Positions 45,049-54,996 of a stretch of 64,000 nt of DNA are shown one piece after another (the stretch's first letter is position 1; the number at the start of each line of letters is the position of its first letter). The stretch comes from Maritalea porphyrae (GTDB lineage: Bacteria; Pseudomonadota; Alphaproteobacteria; Rhizobiales; Devosiaceae). The notes below the pieces were generated by a model, which was given only the letters and a program-made list of their open reading frames with translations, was not told the DNA's origin and did no database searches. A program made the translations under genes and the position numbers. The DNA is taken from the NCBI RefSeq assembly GCF_030159895.1, contig NZ_BSNI01000002.1, forward strand, positions 2,134,306 to 2,198,305, in the 5' to 3' direction.

Positions 45049-48000
45049 AATTGCCAGTGCTTCCCACAGCCTCAAGGGCACGACGTGCTTCTTCATCGCC
45101 TGATCGTGCCTTAAATTCAAAGATACGGCGGAAAACACCTGGTGCCAGAATTGAGGCCGGGTTGATGGAGAATTTCGGATTGTCCAAGTCTCCACGAATG
45201 GCAAAAGTTACACCAATCAACCCCTCGCCGTCCCGTCCGCCAAGCAACTTACCCAGGAGCGGCAGTTTCTGGAAAATATTGTTAAGGCCAAATAATGGGA
45301 TGTAGGTGCCAACAAGGTCATATTGTCGGGTCTTGGTGAGGATGTTTCCGCGCAACGTTCCACCAATTGTACCACCATCAAGCGCGCCGTCACTAATCGT
45401 GATTACGCCATCTGAACCGACAAATTTGGCCTCACCACGCTTGAAATTCACTCGATTTTCACGCTGGATCAGCGCACGACTGTCGCGGTGGTTACCCATA
45501 ACTTGCGCAACCTTGTCCTCATCAACAATTGAAAACTCATTTAGCGCGAATTCACCGCTAACCTGCCAGGGCGCGTTCTGAATGTTCAAAACCAGACTGC
45601 CCTCGCCATTGAGTAGTTGTGAGTACATTCCAATAAATCGCAGAAGAGTGCCCAGATCATTTGTTGCGGCTGACATCAAACGGCCCCTAGACACAGGATT
45701 TGTCGCAATTGACACGACCTTAGAGTTGCCAAGCGATGTTTGCACATCCACACGAATAAAGTCCGCGCCTTTAAACCGCAAATGTGCATCCATACCAAAA
45801 GCAGTTGTTTTATAGAATCCGAGCGCGCGATCTAGTTTTACTTTAATGTCGATAATCTGGTTTTCCGCGTTCGACGTCGCCTTGCTGCTTGCTTGCTCGT
45901 CCAAACCTAGGAAGCGTTTGAGCATCGGTTTGAGATCGAGCTGTTCGCCAATTACCTCGACAGCAAAGCCCCCCTCTATGGGTTTCATTGACACACTGGC
46001 GCGATCACCTTCATTCAACACTAAGTCGACAATATTGGCAGACAACAACCCGTCTTTGAGATCGTACTGCAACGCCCCAGCGACCCGCACCTTGTCAAAC
46101 CGCATATCAACGGTTTGCGCATCAACCAAGTCGCCATCAAGGAGCAGCGTTGCATTCACTTGGCCCTTTACACCAGGCTTCTTGTTGATGCCCAGTTCGG
46201 CAAATTTCACACGCGCATCCGTTAAATCAACTGCAAGCTGGATCGTTTCACCAGACGGCCGCCCAACAATGCGCAACGGCCCTTCAACAAACTGACTTAG
46301 GTCGAGGCCTAATGCTTTCCGATCCTTTTCGGTCAATGTAGCGCTTGCAGTAATCACCGGTGCGGCATCATCTTCGGCCTCAACCAAGATATCTGCGCCA
46401 AGCCCATCAATATTGGCCCGACCGGCAACCCGATATCCAGCTTGCGAGGCAGTAAACTGTACCGTGCCATCTGAGACCACATGCCCTTCAATCGGAAACT
46501 TCGACGCGAAGTCTTGCACAGAGCCGTTTAGCGTATAATCGAGGCCTTTTGGTTTGCCCCCTTCGTCTTGCGAAACCGTGGCGATTACCTGCACGTCGGC
46601 TACACCATCTAAATCCTCAGGACGGTATTCAACATCGAAATCCTTTAGAAGGTTGAGCGGTTCTTTGTTCGCAATCGCAACAAGTGTTCCAACTGCGCCT
46701 TTCAGCTGCCCAGAGATTTCAAAGATCTGTTCCTTTGCACCATTATCTCGGTTCAAATAGGCAGCATTTTCGATCGTGACCTCACCGCTGTCATCACGTA
46801 CGACAGCCGTATCAAATCCCATCACCATGTGATGGTCCTTGACTGAAACGCTGGTCGTGCCATCAATCTCGATTATCGGAAACCCGGGCAGCGGAACAAG
46901 TTCGACATTCTTGGCTGTACCTTCAATCAACACACCGCCTTGCGGAATCCGTCGATCCTCACCCGGTTTGCCAATTGTGCCAACGGGAAAGTTGAAACGC
47001 ATTTTTGCTTCGTCAATCCGACCGCCTGTTACATTTTCAACAAACCATTCGCGCGCTTCAGTCGCCAAAAAGTATGGCCACAGTCGCTTCAAATCGTCAG
47101 CAGTTGCGCCTTTGCCGAATAACGTAAGATCAAACCCTAACCCCTTCTGCAGCACATCAATCCGACCCTGCCCATCGAGTTCAAGCTGATCATCTCTGAA
47201 GCTAAGTTGATCGATCCCCATCGCGCCATAAAGAGGTGCGGACCAACCCGATACCGTAATTGTATCCAAGACATTGGTTGGAGCGTCCAAATCATCAGGG
47301 CGTAGGTAGGTATCACGTAATCGGATCGAATAACCAACAGTTGGGCCATAACTGTCATCTAGCCCCATAACGAATTCGCCATCGAGCAGACTTGAAGACT
47401 GTCCAATTCGCACCGCAAATGGTGCCAATTTGTACCGCGCTTCGCGAGGAAACCATTCAACTTGCGCAGGCTTTGCCTCCACGTCAAACAGATCACCTTG
47501 GATAGAAGCGAGAGTGTCAGAGATATCGATATCGAAGGCACCGTGAACCACACCGTCTTCATCAAAATCCACCCCAACCGCCATGTTGGTGCCGCCCTTT
47601 AACGCGAACAGGCCATCCTGATCATCCAGAAACGGGAGAACAAGCGCTAAGTCAATATTCTCAAATTCGCCGTCGACACGTCGTTTGGCACCCTCCATTT
47701 GCGCCCATAGCAACTGGCCAAATGTCCGCCTCCCACCGGTTGTGAATTTGAGGTCCATTTGCACGTCTGCGCCAAATGCCTCCATTTTCACATCAACTCT
47801 GTCGAGTTGCCGATAGAGCTGATAAATGCGATCTAGAACTTCAACATTTGCACGTCGAATTTCTAGCGTACGGAACGACGCAGATGCGCTTTCTTGCGCA
47901 AACAGTGCGAAAACCTGCTCAAGTGCTTCGACACCTTCGATTGCCCAGGCATTGTCCGATTTAATTGGCGCGTTGCTCTGCTCGCCTTTTTCATCAGCAA

Positions 48001-48535
48001 CAACGCCATCATTCGTAACGGTTATCGTCGGCGCATCAACACTTTCGGATTGCAATCGAACGATGGGCTGCTGTTCGCTTTCATCGTCAAACTCGACTTT
48101 TGCCAACCGGATGCCACTATAATCTTGTACGAGCTGAATATTTGGCTCATCAACCAAAATCTCTAGTGTCGGTTTCCCTGTGAAAAGTGCTGGGGTAAAC
48201 CAAGCGAACCGCACATTGTTGATGGCCACGCGTGCACCACTGGAGATGTGGACCAATTCAACATCATCAAGCCTTGCTGTAGGCATCCAACCATTTTGCA
48301 GCTGAATGCCGGACTTGGCGAACACCAGTTCATATTCACCTTCGGTGACTTGAGCCGCAAATTGGCTCCTGATGGCGTCGTCAATCCAAGGTAGACTTAG
48401 GGGCGCGACAATTACCCGAATGAACAACCCAACCAAAACGACCACAATAGCAATCGGCCAAATAAATCTCTGCCGTTGCCAAAATGGTTTTGGTTGCGCC
48501 GAAGCATCACTGCTATTTGCAGATTGGTTTGTCAT
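45047..48535 (-). CDS. AsmA/YhdP-like (DUF3971) envelope protein
   Basis: A 1162-residue inner-membrane-anchored protein. After a polar start one membrane segment (about 29-50, IWPIAIVVVLVGLFIRVIVA) is followed by a very long beta-rich periplasmic region with repeated amphipathic strands, the pattern of AsmA/TamB/YhdP bridge proteins that move phospholipids to the outer membrane. C-terminal landmarks are GTIGGTLRGNILTKTRQYDLVGTY (cited in part) and ATFAIRGDLDNPKFSINP-type repeats. No other gene overlaps it except the tyrS terminator tail. Confidence 0.85.
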   Translation of the reverse strand: MTNQSANSSDASAQPKPFWQRQRFIWPIAIVVVLVGLFIRVIVAPLSLPWIDDAIRSQFAAQVTEGEYELVFAKSGIQLQNGWMPTARLDDVELVHISSGARVAINNVRFAWFTPALFTGKPTLEILVDEPNIQLVQDYSGIRLAKVEFDDESEQQPIVRLQSESVDAPTITVTNDGVVADEKGEQSNAPIKSDNAWAIEGVEALEQVFALFAQESASASFRTLEIRRANVEVLDRIYQLYRQLDRVDVKMEAFGADVQMDLKFTTGGRRTFGQLLWAQMEGAKRRVDGEFENIDLALVLPFLDDQDGLFALKGGTNMAVGVDFDEDGVVHGAFDIDISDTLASIQGDLFDVEAKPAQVEWFPREARYKLAPFAVRIGQSSSLLDGEFVMGLDDSYGPTVGYSIRLRDTYLRPDDLDAPTNVLDTITVSGWSAPLYGAMGIDQLSFRDDQLELDGQGRIDVLQKGLGFDLTLFGKGATADDLKRLWPYFLATEAREWFVENVTGGRIDEAKMRFNFPVGTIGKPGEDRRIPQGGVLIEGTAKNVELVPLPGFPIIEIDGTTSVSVKDHHMVMGFDTAVVRDDSGEVTIENAAYLNRDNGAKEQIFEISGQLKGAVGTLVAIANKEPLNLLKDFDVEYRPEDLDGVADVQVIATVSQDEGGKPKGLDYTLNGSVQDFASKFPIEGHVVSDGTVQFTASQAGYRVAGRANIDGLGADILVEAEDDAAPVITASATLTEKDRKALGLDLSQFVEGPLRIVGRPSGETIQLAVDLTDARVKFAELGINKKPGVKGQVNATLLLDGDLVDAQTVDMRFDKVRVAGALQYDLKDGLLSANIVDLVLNEGDRASVSMKPIEGGFAVEVIGEQLDLKPMLKRFLGLDEQASSKATSNAENQIIDIKVKLDRALGFYKTTAFGMDAHLRFKGADFIRVDVQTSLGNSKVVSIATNPVSRGRLMSAATNDLGTLLRFIGMYSQLLNGEGSLVLNIQNAPWQVSGEFALNEFSIVDEDKVAQVMGNHRDSRALIQRENRVNFKRGEAKFVGSDGVITISDGALDGGTIGGTLRGNILTKTRQYDLVGTYIPLFGLNNIFQKLPLLGKLLGGRDGEGLIGVTFAIRGDLDNPKFSINPASILAPGVFRRIFEFKARSGDEEARRALEAVGSTGN

Positions 48536-48689
48536 CTAGCCCGCATCTTTGCCTAACCCCACCCTATTGATAGTCAATCCCAATGATGGATCACAAGTGG
48601 CATCTCTGACTTGAAAAGTTGACCGTTCTAAGGCACTGATAATCAAAGCAAATATCACATCATTTTTGTAACTGATAAAGGGGAAAACT

Positions 48690-49166
48690 ATGAGCGAACT
48701 CAAAGTAGGACAACCAGCCCCCATTTTTAAACTTCCAACCGATTCGACAGGTACTTTTTCTTTAAGCGATCAGCGGGGAAAAAACGTTGTGATTTTCTTT
48801 TATCCCAAAGACAGCACGAGCGGATGTACCATCGAAAATGTCGATTTTACCGCCCTAATGTCAGAGTTTGAGGCTGCAAACACTGTACTAATCGGCATTT
48901 CTGCGGACAGCCTAAAACGCCATGAGAATTTTCGCGCCAAAAATGATCTCAGGGTGATTCTTGGTTCAGATCCGGACAAACAAGTTATTGAACAATATGG
49001 CGTTTGGGTCGAAAAGCAGATGTATGGCAAAACCCATTTCGGTATCGAACGCGCAACATTTCTCGTAGATGAAAAGGGAAATCTGGCGCAAATTTGGCGC
49101 AAAGTGAAGGCAAAGGGACACGCGCAGGCTGTCCTTGACGAAGTCAAAGCTCGGCAATCTGCCTAA
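48690..49166 (+). CDS. bcp: Bcp-type thiol peroxidase with a single cysteine
   Basis: A 158-residue peroxiredoxin of the BCP/PrxQ group. The active motif is YPKDSTSGCTIENVDF with peroxidatic Cys-46. The resolving cysteine expected five residues on is Val-51, and no other cysteine exists in the protein, so it must rely on an external thiol. RATFLVDEKGNLAQIW is the conserved C-terminal strand. ATG at 48690 follows AAGGGG. Its stop overlaps the next ATG by one base. Confidence 0.93.
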   Translation: MSELKVGQPAPIFKLPTDSTGTFSLSDQRGKNVVIFFYPKDSTSGCTIENVDFTALMSEFEAANTVLIGISADSLKRHENFRAKNDLRVILGSDPDKQVIEQYGVWVEKQMYGKTHFGIERATFLVDEKGNLAQIWRKVKAKGHAQAVLDEVKARQSA

Positions 49167-49978
49167 TGCAAAACTATGATTTGTTTGACGGCGCGGTGGC
49201 GGTTGTAAAAGCCAACGACTTAAGCGAAAAAACGGATTTAGCGCTAAAGCTCGGCTCAGATTGGTTCCATCGCCGGATTGGAAAAGGCCGCTTTGACGCT
49301 TCCCAATTGCCGGAGTTGCCAGGCCGCCCCGAAAAACCAATATTATTGCCACCGGGTAAGATGCCGAAGCGCAATCTCAATAATGAGAAAGGTCGACAAG
49401 CCCATATACACGCGTTGGCACATATCGAACTGAGCGCGGTCGATCTCACTTGGGACTTGATCGCTCGATCAGCGGGAACCAAACTACCCCGCTCCTATTT
49501 CGACAATTGGGTGCAGGTTGGGATGGAAGAAGCAAAGCACTTTCGAATGCTCGAAACTAGGCTAGAGGAAATCGGCATGGAATATGGCGACCTCCCTGCC
49601 CACGATGGTTTGTGGCAATCTTGCGCTGAAACCGCGCACAGCCTTCTTGCGCGGCTTGCCATCATCCCGCTGGTCTTGGAAGCACGCGGGCTCGATATAA
49701 CGCCCATCATGATTGAAAGAACCAAATTACATGGTGATCTCGCAACGGCCAAAATTCTTCAAACCATCTATAACGATGAAAAACGCCACGTTGCGTTCGG
49801 CGCAAAATGGTTTCGCTATATGTGCGACTTAGAGAGCAAAAAGCCGGTTGAGACATTCCAAGGACTGGTGCGCAACCATTTCCGCGGCGCGTTGAAGCCT
49901 CCCTTTAATGACAAAGTTCGCAGCGCCGCTGGCCTCACACCACAATTCTACAAACCACTCGCGCCAATTATCGGCTAA
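49166..49978 (+). CDS. DUF455 ferritin-like protein
   Basis: A 270-residue helical protein. HIHALAHIELSAVDLTWD, GMEEAKHFRMLETRLEE and NDEKRHVAFGAKWF supply paired Glu and His residues with the spacing of a ferritin-like di-iron site, as in the DUF455 family. The function is not established; it might be an oxidase or hydroxylase. Translational coupling to bcp (TAATG) suggests a role in oxidative or metal stress, which is inference. Confidence 0.85.
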   Translation: MQNYDLFDGAVAVVKANDLSEKTDLALKLGSDWFHRRIGKGRFDASQLPELPGRPEKPILLPPGKMPKRNLNNEKGRQAHIHALAHIELSAVDLTWDLIARSAGTKLPRSYFDNWVQVGMEEAKHFRMLETRLEEIGMEYGDLPAHDGLWQSCAETAHSLLARLAIIPLVLEARGLDITPIMIERTKLHGDLATAKILQTIYNDEKRHVAFGAKWFRYMCDLESKKPVETFQGLVRNHFRGALKPPFNDKVRSAAGLTPQFYKPLAPIIG

Positions 49979-50051
49979 AGGTTTCGCGCTTTATTAACCA
50001 TACTCGTTCACAGTTGCGAATAATTTGATTTGTCTGTCGAGTGAGTATTTC

Positions 50052-51206
50052 GTGCGTAGTTTTGCAACGACCAGCCAGAAGGCCAACCCACTGCCATCAC
50101 TTGCCTTTTTTAAAGGCGAGCGCTTCAAACATTTTTGGATATATGCGCTGGTGGCCGTTCTGTTTTCTTCAAATGTTTTGCTGGCTATTGCACTCTACAA
50201 GAGCCCAAAAATCGCCGCGGCTTTGTCCTCCGCTTCAGAGATTCAACTAGCGGCGTACGAAAACAGAATTGCGCATCTGCGCACAGAGCTGGATCGCTTG
50301 CACTCACGGCAGTTCGCAAAATCTGGCAATATCAATTTGCAATTGCAAGAATTGGCCGCACAGCAAGAGCTGCTGATTGAACAACACGACTATGTGAAAT
50401 CGCTGGCGGATAAAGCAAAATCGCTTGGCCTTGATGTGAAGTCGAACAAGAGCGCTGCATTTAGAGCGCCCAATGCGCCTACATTCGCTAACAACGCTGT
50501 CACAGATATTGCAAGCGTCACCGAAAATATCATTTCAATGCAAGAAGATAGCCTATATGCACTAACTGCTATCGCACAATCGGCACAGTCCAGCACAGAC
50601 AAAATAGCGTCTGAACTCAAACGCGCGGGACTAAATATAAGCCTCCCAGACGCAACAGGCGGCCCCTACATGCCACCTCGAAGTAACTTAGGTTTGGACG
50701 TCGATTACATGGACCATATCGACGCGGCCAATGCGGCGATGAGCGCATTGACGCGCTTTCAACATGCAAGGAACGCACTGTCGGCGGCGCCAATCCACCG
50801 TCCGCTAGCGTGGAAACACAAATACAGTTCGCGCTTTGGTAACCGGCGTGATCCATTTACAGGCAAATCCGCATTTCATTCGGGATTAGACTTCCGCGCA
50901 CCGCAAGGCGCAAAGGTCACGCCCATCGGCGCGGGACGTGTCACGTTTGCTGGCCGCAAAGGCGGATATGGAAACACAGTGGAAGTCACACACTCTAATG
51001 GCTTGGTTTCGCGCTATGCGCACCTCTCCGCGATCCGAGTAAAAAAAGGACAAACGGTAAATCCAAACCATATGTTGGGACTGGTTGGTTCAACCGGTCG
51101 AAGCACCGGCCCTCATTTGCATCTTGAAGTGCGAAAAAATGATAAACCGCTAAACCCCGACCGCTTTATCACAGCCGGGGCGAAACTAGCAGCGTTCCTC
51201 AACTAG
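50052..51206 (+). CDS. M23-family metallopeptidase (murein hydrolase-like)
   Basis: A 384-residue inner-membrane-anchored peptidoglycan hydrolase or regulator. One membrane helix (about residues 28-48, YALVAVLFSSNVLLAIALY) precedes a coiled coil (about 65-135). The C-terminal M23 domain has FHSGLDFRAPQGAKV (zinc ligands H and D), RYAHLSAIRV and GPHLHLEVRKN (HxH), all present, so it should be active. I chose GTG at 50052 with GAGTGAG upstream; a TTG at 50025 is an alternative. Its stop is 3 bases from the convergent prfB stop. Confidence 0.88.
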   Translation: MRSFATTSQKANPLPSLAFFKGERFKHFWIYALVAVLFSSNVLLAIALYKSPKIAAALSSASEIQLAAYENRIAHLRTELDRLHSRQFAKSGNINLQLQELAAQQELLIEQHDYVKSLADKAKSLGLDVKSNKSAAFRAPNAPTFANNAVTDIASVTENIISMQEDSLYALTAIAQSAQSSTDKIASELKRAGLNISLPDATGGPYMPPRSNLGLDVDYMDHIDAANAAMSALTRFQHARNALSAAPIHRPLAWKHKYSSRFGNRRDPFTGKSAFHSGLDFRAPQGAKVTPIGAGRVTFAGRKGGYGNTVEVTHSNGLVSRYAHLSAIRVKKGQTVNPNHMLGLVGSTGRSTGPHLHLEVRKNDKPLNPDRFITAGAKLAAFLN

Positions 51207-51209
51207 AAA

Positions 51210-52323
51210 CTATTCGTCGTCGTCCTTGCCTACGCGTAAGGCCAAGGCAGCTTCCATAAACTTATCAAGGTCGCCATCCAACACGTCAGCTGGCTGCGTG
51301 CTCTCCACATTGGTGCGCAAGTCTTTTACCATCTGGTATGGCTGCAGGACGTAAGAGCGGATCTGATGCCCCCAGCCAATGTCAGACTTTTGTGCACTCT
51401 CTGCATTTGCCGCTTCTTCACGCTTTTGAAGTTCGGCCTCATACAAGCGCGCACGAAGCATTTGCCATGCCGTTGCGCGGTTCTTGTGCTGCGAGCGATC
51501 ATTCTGACACTGCACCACAATACCTGTTTCGATGTGCGTAATCCGAACCGCGCTGTCGGTCGTGTTAACATGCTGACCACCTGCGCCCGACGCCCGGTAC
51601 GTATCAATGCGTACGTCAGATTCGGCAACTTCAATTTCGATACTGTCATCGATCACGGGATACACCCAAATCGACGAAAAGCTCGTGTGTCGGCGAGCCT
51701 GAGAATCATATGGCGAAATGCGAACAAGCCGGTGAACGCCGCTTTCCGTTTTCAGCCAGCCATATGAGTTGATGCCTTTAATGAGCAAAGTCGCGGACTT
51801 GATTCCGGCTTCTTCGCCATCATGCATTTCGATCACTTCTACCTTGTGACCACGGCGCTCCGCCCAACGCGTATACATACGCAAGAGCATGTTGGCCCAG
51901 TCCTGGCTTTCGGTACCGCCAGCACCTGCGTGAACTTCCAAATAGCAATCATTGCCGTCAGCTTCACCGGACAATAGTGTCTCAATCTGCATCCGGTCAG
52001 TTTTGACCTTCATCTCCAAAAGCGCTTTTTCGGCCTCGGCGACGACTTCGGTGTCGTCTTCCATCTCACCCAGTTCGATCAAATCCATATTGTCGGTCAA
52101 GGTCGACTGAAGTTCATTAATCGAGTTGATTTGACCCTCCAAAAAGGTGCGATCACGCATAACCGCTTGCGCCTTTTCGGTATCATTCCAAAGGTCAGGG
52201 TCCTCGGCTTTCTGGTTCAGCTCATCGAGACGAGACTGGGCAGTATCCCAGTCAAAGATGCCTCCTCAGCAGGCTCATTGCCTGCTTAATTTCGTCCACT
52301 ACGGATTGGATTTCTGCGCGCAT
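51210..52323 (-). CDS. prfB: Peptide chain release factor 2, with programmed +1 frameshift
   Basis: Release factor for UGA and UAA stops. Translation starts at ATG 52323 and meets an in-frame TGA at codon 24 (52254-52252). Shifting +1 on CTT-TGA-C continues in the 51210 frame as [29 protein letters not shown] and onward (first 20 shown in part), giving a 370-residue protein. The conserved elements are the GGQ motif in [16 protein letters not shown] and the anticodon tripeptide region [15 protein letters not shown], with SPY where enteric RF2 has SPF. The product is typical RF2 in length. Only the shifted protein is complete. Confidence 0.95.
52251..52266 (-). promoter_or_regulatory. RF2 programmed frameshift site
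   Basis: AGGAGG, three bases, then CTT TGA C, exactly the spacing and sequence of the classical prfB recoding signal: an internal Shine-Dalgarno-like element, a slippery CTT and a UGA followed by C. RF2 shortage favours the shift, giving autoregulation. Confidence 0.95.
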
Positions 52324-52423
52324 AAGATTGATTAACTCACGAATAATTTGGTGGTTGAACGTCTAGCGAATTTGCTGGGTCGCTGCAAGCGCTGCCGCAC
52401 ACAGGCCCATCTTGTAAGTGACG

Positions 52424-54841
52424 TCAGAACAAGCCGCCGCGGCCAGCGTTAAAGTCTTGGCTGGTGCCGCCTTCAATCTCCTGGAACACTTCAGAATCGA
52501 TACCGATCACAGATGTAATCAAGTTCGGGCCCGTGCCAGGTTTAAAGGCCTCAACAATGGCCCCTTCACCACCAGAAACCTTCACGCCGGTTTTCGGGTC
52601 GATCCAATATGGCGTCATGCCGGCGGGAATATTAAACGGTGTCGGCGGCTTGCCGGCGAGCGCCTTCTGCATAAAAGCGGTAAAAATTGGCGCTGCAAGT
52701 TCGCCACCGGTTGCCGAACGGCCCATGTTTTTAGGAGTGTCATAACCGACATAGACGCCTACAGCCATTTCTGGTGTAAATCCAACAAACCAAGCATCTT
52801 TATAATCGTTTGACGTTCCAGTTTTACCCGCTACTGGGCGCCCTAGCGCCCTCACCCGTGCACCTGTTCCGCGCTTCACAACGCCTTCCATCATCGATGT
52901 GATCTGATAGGCTGTCATCGGGTCCAAAACCTGATCTCGATTATCAATGACCAATGGCTCAGCCTGATTTTGCCACCCATCAGCAACGCACCCATCACAA
53001 ATACGTTCGTCGTGTTTGAAAACGGTTTTGCCATATCGATCCTGCACACGGTCAATAAGGGTCGGGCTGATCTTACGGCCGCCATTTGCAATAGTTGCAT
53101 AAGCCGCGGTCATCCGCAAAACGCTGGATTCGCCCGCTCCAAGAGCCATGGCCAAATATGGCGGCAGATTATCATGAATGCCAAAAAGCCGAGAATATTC
53201 GGACACAAGCGGCATACCGATATCCTGCGCCAAGCGCACGGTCATCACGTTTCTCGAACGCTCAATACCACGACGAAGCGTTTGTGGCCCGTAATACTGA
53301 ACCGAATAGTTCTCTGGCTTGTAAGTTGAACCATCAGCATTCTGAATTTCCAAAGGCGCATCCAACACCACAGAAGCTGGTGTATAGCCATTATCTAGCG
53401 CTGCCGCATATACAAACGGCTTAAACGAAGATCCTGGCTGGCGCAGGGCTTGGGTTGCACGGTTGAATTGAGAACTGGCGAATGAGAACCCGCCAACCAT
53501 AGCAAGAACGCGCCCCGTACGCGGGTCCATCGCAACCAAACCACCTTCAATTTCTGGTGGTTGACGCATTTGATAAACGCCTTCTTGGCCCTCAACCGGC
53601 TCAACATAGATCACATCGCCCAAGTTCAACACCTGAGACAAAGGCTTGGAAATCCATTTCTGTTCTTTGCCTGGCAATTGCCCAGTGTCGCGTTCCGGAT
53701 TCACATTCTTCTGGATGTCTTTGCCCGGGTGCAACCCGACAACCGCAGAGTTTTGCCCCAATTCAATAACAACACCAAGTCGCCATTCAGGCACATCTGA
53801 CAATGGATCGATCTGGGCGAGATCGTCGCCCCAATCGTCATCTAGCTCAATCGTTGCAACAGGTCCGCGATAGCCATTCTTTTGGTCAAAATCGATCAAG
53901 CCATCCATCAATGCCTTGCGGGCATAGGCTTGCAATTTCGGCTCCATCGTTGTGCGCACGGATAAGCCACCGCCATAAAGCTGGTCGTCGCCATATATGC
54001 TTGAAAGCCTACGTCGCACCTCTTCGGCAAAATACTCAGCTGAGTAAATCTGCGATCCTGAAGTTCGCGGAAACACGTTTAAAGGCTCCTGCTTCGCAGC
54101 ATCTGCCTGCGCTTCAGTAATATATCCCTCTTCTGCCATGCGACCGATCACGTAATTCCGGCGATCTATCGCAGCTTCTGGGCGTCGAATTGGGTGGTAG
54201 TTTGCCGGCCCTTTTGGCAGCGCAGCAATATACGCGGCCTCAGCAATTGTAAGCTCATAAAGGGCTTTATCGAAATAGTTCAAAGCCGCCGCTGAAACAC
54301 CGTAAGAATTAAGCCCCAAGAAAATCTCGTTGAGGTACAACTCCATAATCTTGTCTTTAGAGAATGTTTGCTCGATGCGGATCGCAAGCAGCATCTCTTT
54401 AATTTTCCGGTCCCAAGTCTGATCAAGCGTCAGCAAGAAGTTTCTTGCAACCTGCTGTGTGATCGTTGACGCACCCACCAGCGGTCCGGTTGAGCCATCT
54501 AGCTTTTTCTGGATGTTGTCGCGCAACGCACGAACAATACCATCAAGTGCCAAGCCGCCGTGAGAATAGAAATCCTTATCTTCGACGGAAATAAAGGCAT
54601 TCACAACCAATGGTGGGATCGTTTCAATTGGTTGGAACAGGCGTCTTTCACGGGCATACTCACCCAATAGCGTTCCATCAGCGGCGTGTACGCGGGTCGT
54701 TACAGGCGGTTGATAGTCTTTCAAAACAGTATAGTCGGGCAAATCTTGCGACAAATTCCACAAAAACACGCCAACGGCGCCGAGCGCCAAAAAGCCGACA
54801 AACACGCCAAAACCAAACAACCAACCCAAAAATCTTAGCAT
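52424..54841 (-). CDS. mrcA: Penicillin-binding protein 1A
   Basis: An 805-residue bifunctional peptidoglycan synthase. A membrane anchor (about 5-30) precedes the GT51 transglycosylase with EDKDFYSHGGLALDGIVRA and GASTITQQVARNFLL. The transpeptidase has SSFKPFVYAAAL (catalytic SxxK), SRN in RRGIERSRNVM and KTGTSNDYKDAWFVG. All catalytic motifs are intact. It follows the amidase gene by 155 bases in the same direction and probably works with it in wall growth. Confidence 0.96.
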   Translation of the reverse strand: MLRFLGWLFGFGVFVGFLALGAVGVFLWNLSQDLPDYTVLKDYQPPVTTRVHAADGTLLGEYARERRLFQPIETIPPLVVNAFISVEDKDFYSHGGLALDGIVRALRDNIQKKLDGSTGPLVGASTITQQVARNFLLTLDQTWDRKIKEMLLAIRIEQTFSKDKIMELYLNEIFLGLNSYGVSAAALNYFDKALYELTIAEAAYIAALPKGPANYHPIRRPEAAIDRRNYVIGRMAEEGYITEAQADAAKQEPLNVFPRTSGSQIYSAEYFAEEVRRRLSSIYGDDQLYGGGLSVRTTMEPKLQAYARKALMDGLIDFDQKNGYRGPVATIELDDDWGDDLAQIDPLSDVPEWRLGVVIELGQNSAVVGLHPGKDIQKNVNPERDTGQLPGKEQKWISKPLSQVLNLGDVIYVEPVEGQEGVYQMRQPPEIEGGLVAMDPRTGRVLAMVGGFSFASSQFNRATQALRQPGSSFKPFVYAAALDNGYTPASVVLDAPLEIQNADGSTYKPENYSVQYYGPQTLRRGIERSRNVMTVRLAQDIGMPLVSEYSRLFGIHDNLPPYLAMALGAGESSVLRMTAAYATIANGGRKISPTLIDRVQDRYGKTVFKHDERICDGCVADGWQNQAEPLVIDNRDQVLDPMTAYQITSMMEGVVKRGTGARVRALGRPVAGKTGTSNDYKDAWFVGFTPEMAVGVYVGYDTPKNMGRSATGGELAAPIFTAFMQKALAGKPPTPFNIPAGMTPYWIDPKTGVKVSGGEGAIVEAFKPGTGPNLITSVIGIDSEVFQEIEGGTSQDFNAGRGGLF

Positions 54842-54996
54842 CTTGTCATAAATTCCTGATCAGCATTGACCATCTTGGCGCAGCGCGACATTTGCCCCAT
54901 CCGCACCACAATTGTAACTCGACCTTCGCGATAACTGCTCGATTCGGCCAGAATGTGACCAATTGCAGCTTTCAAAAGCATTTTCCCGGGCTTTAA

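Noticed and set aside
52160-52323. Possible nonsense mutation or pseudogene at the start of prfB
   Set aside because: The stop sits in the canonical RF2 recoding signal with an intact downstream gene, so it is programmed, not a defect.
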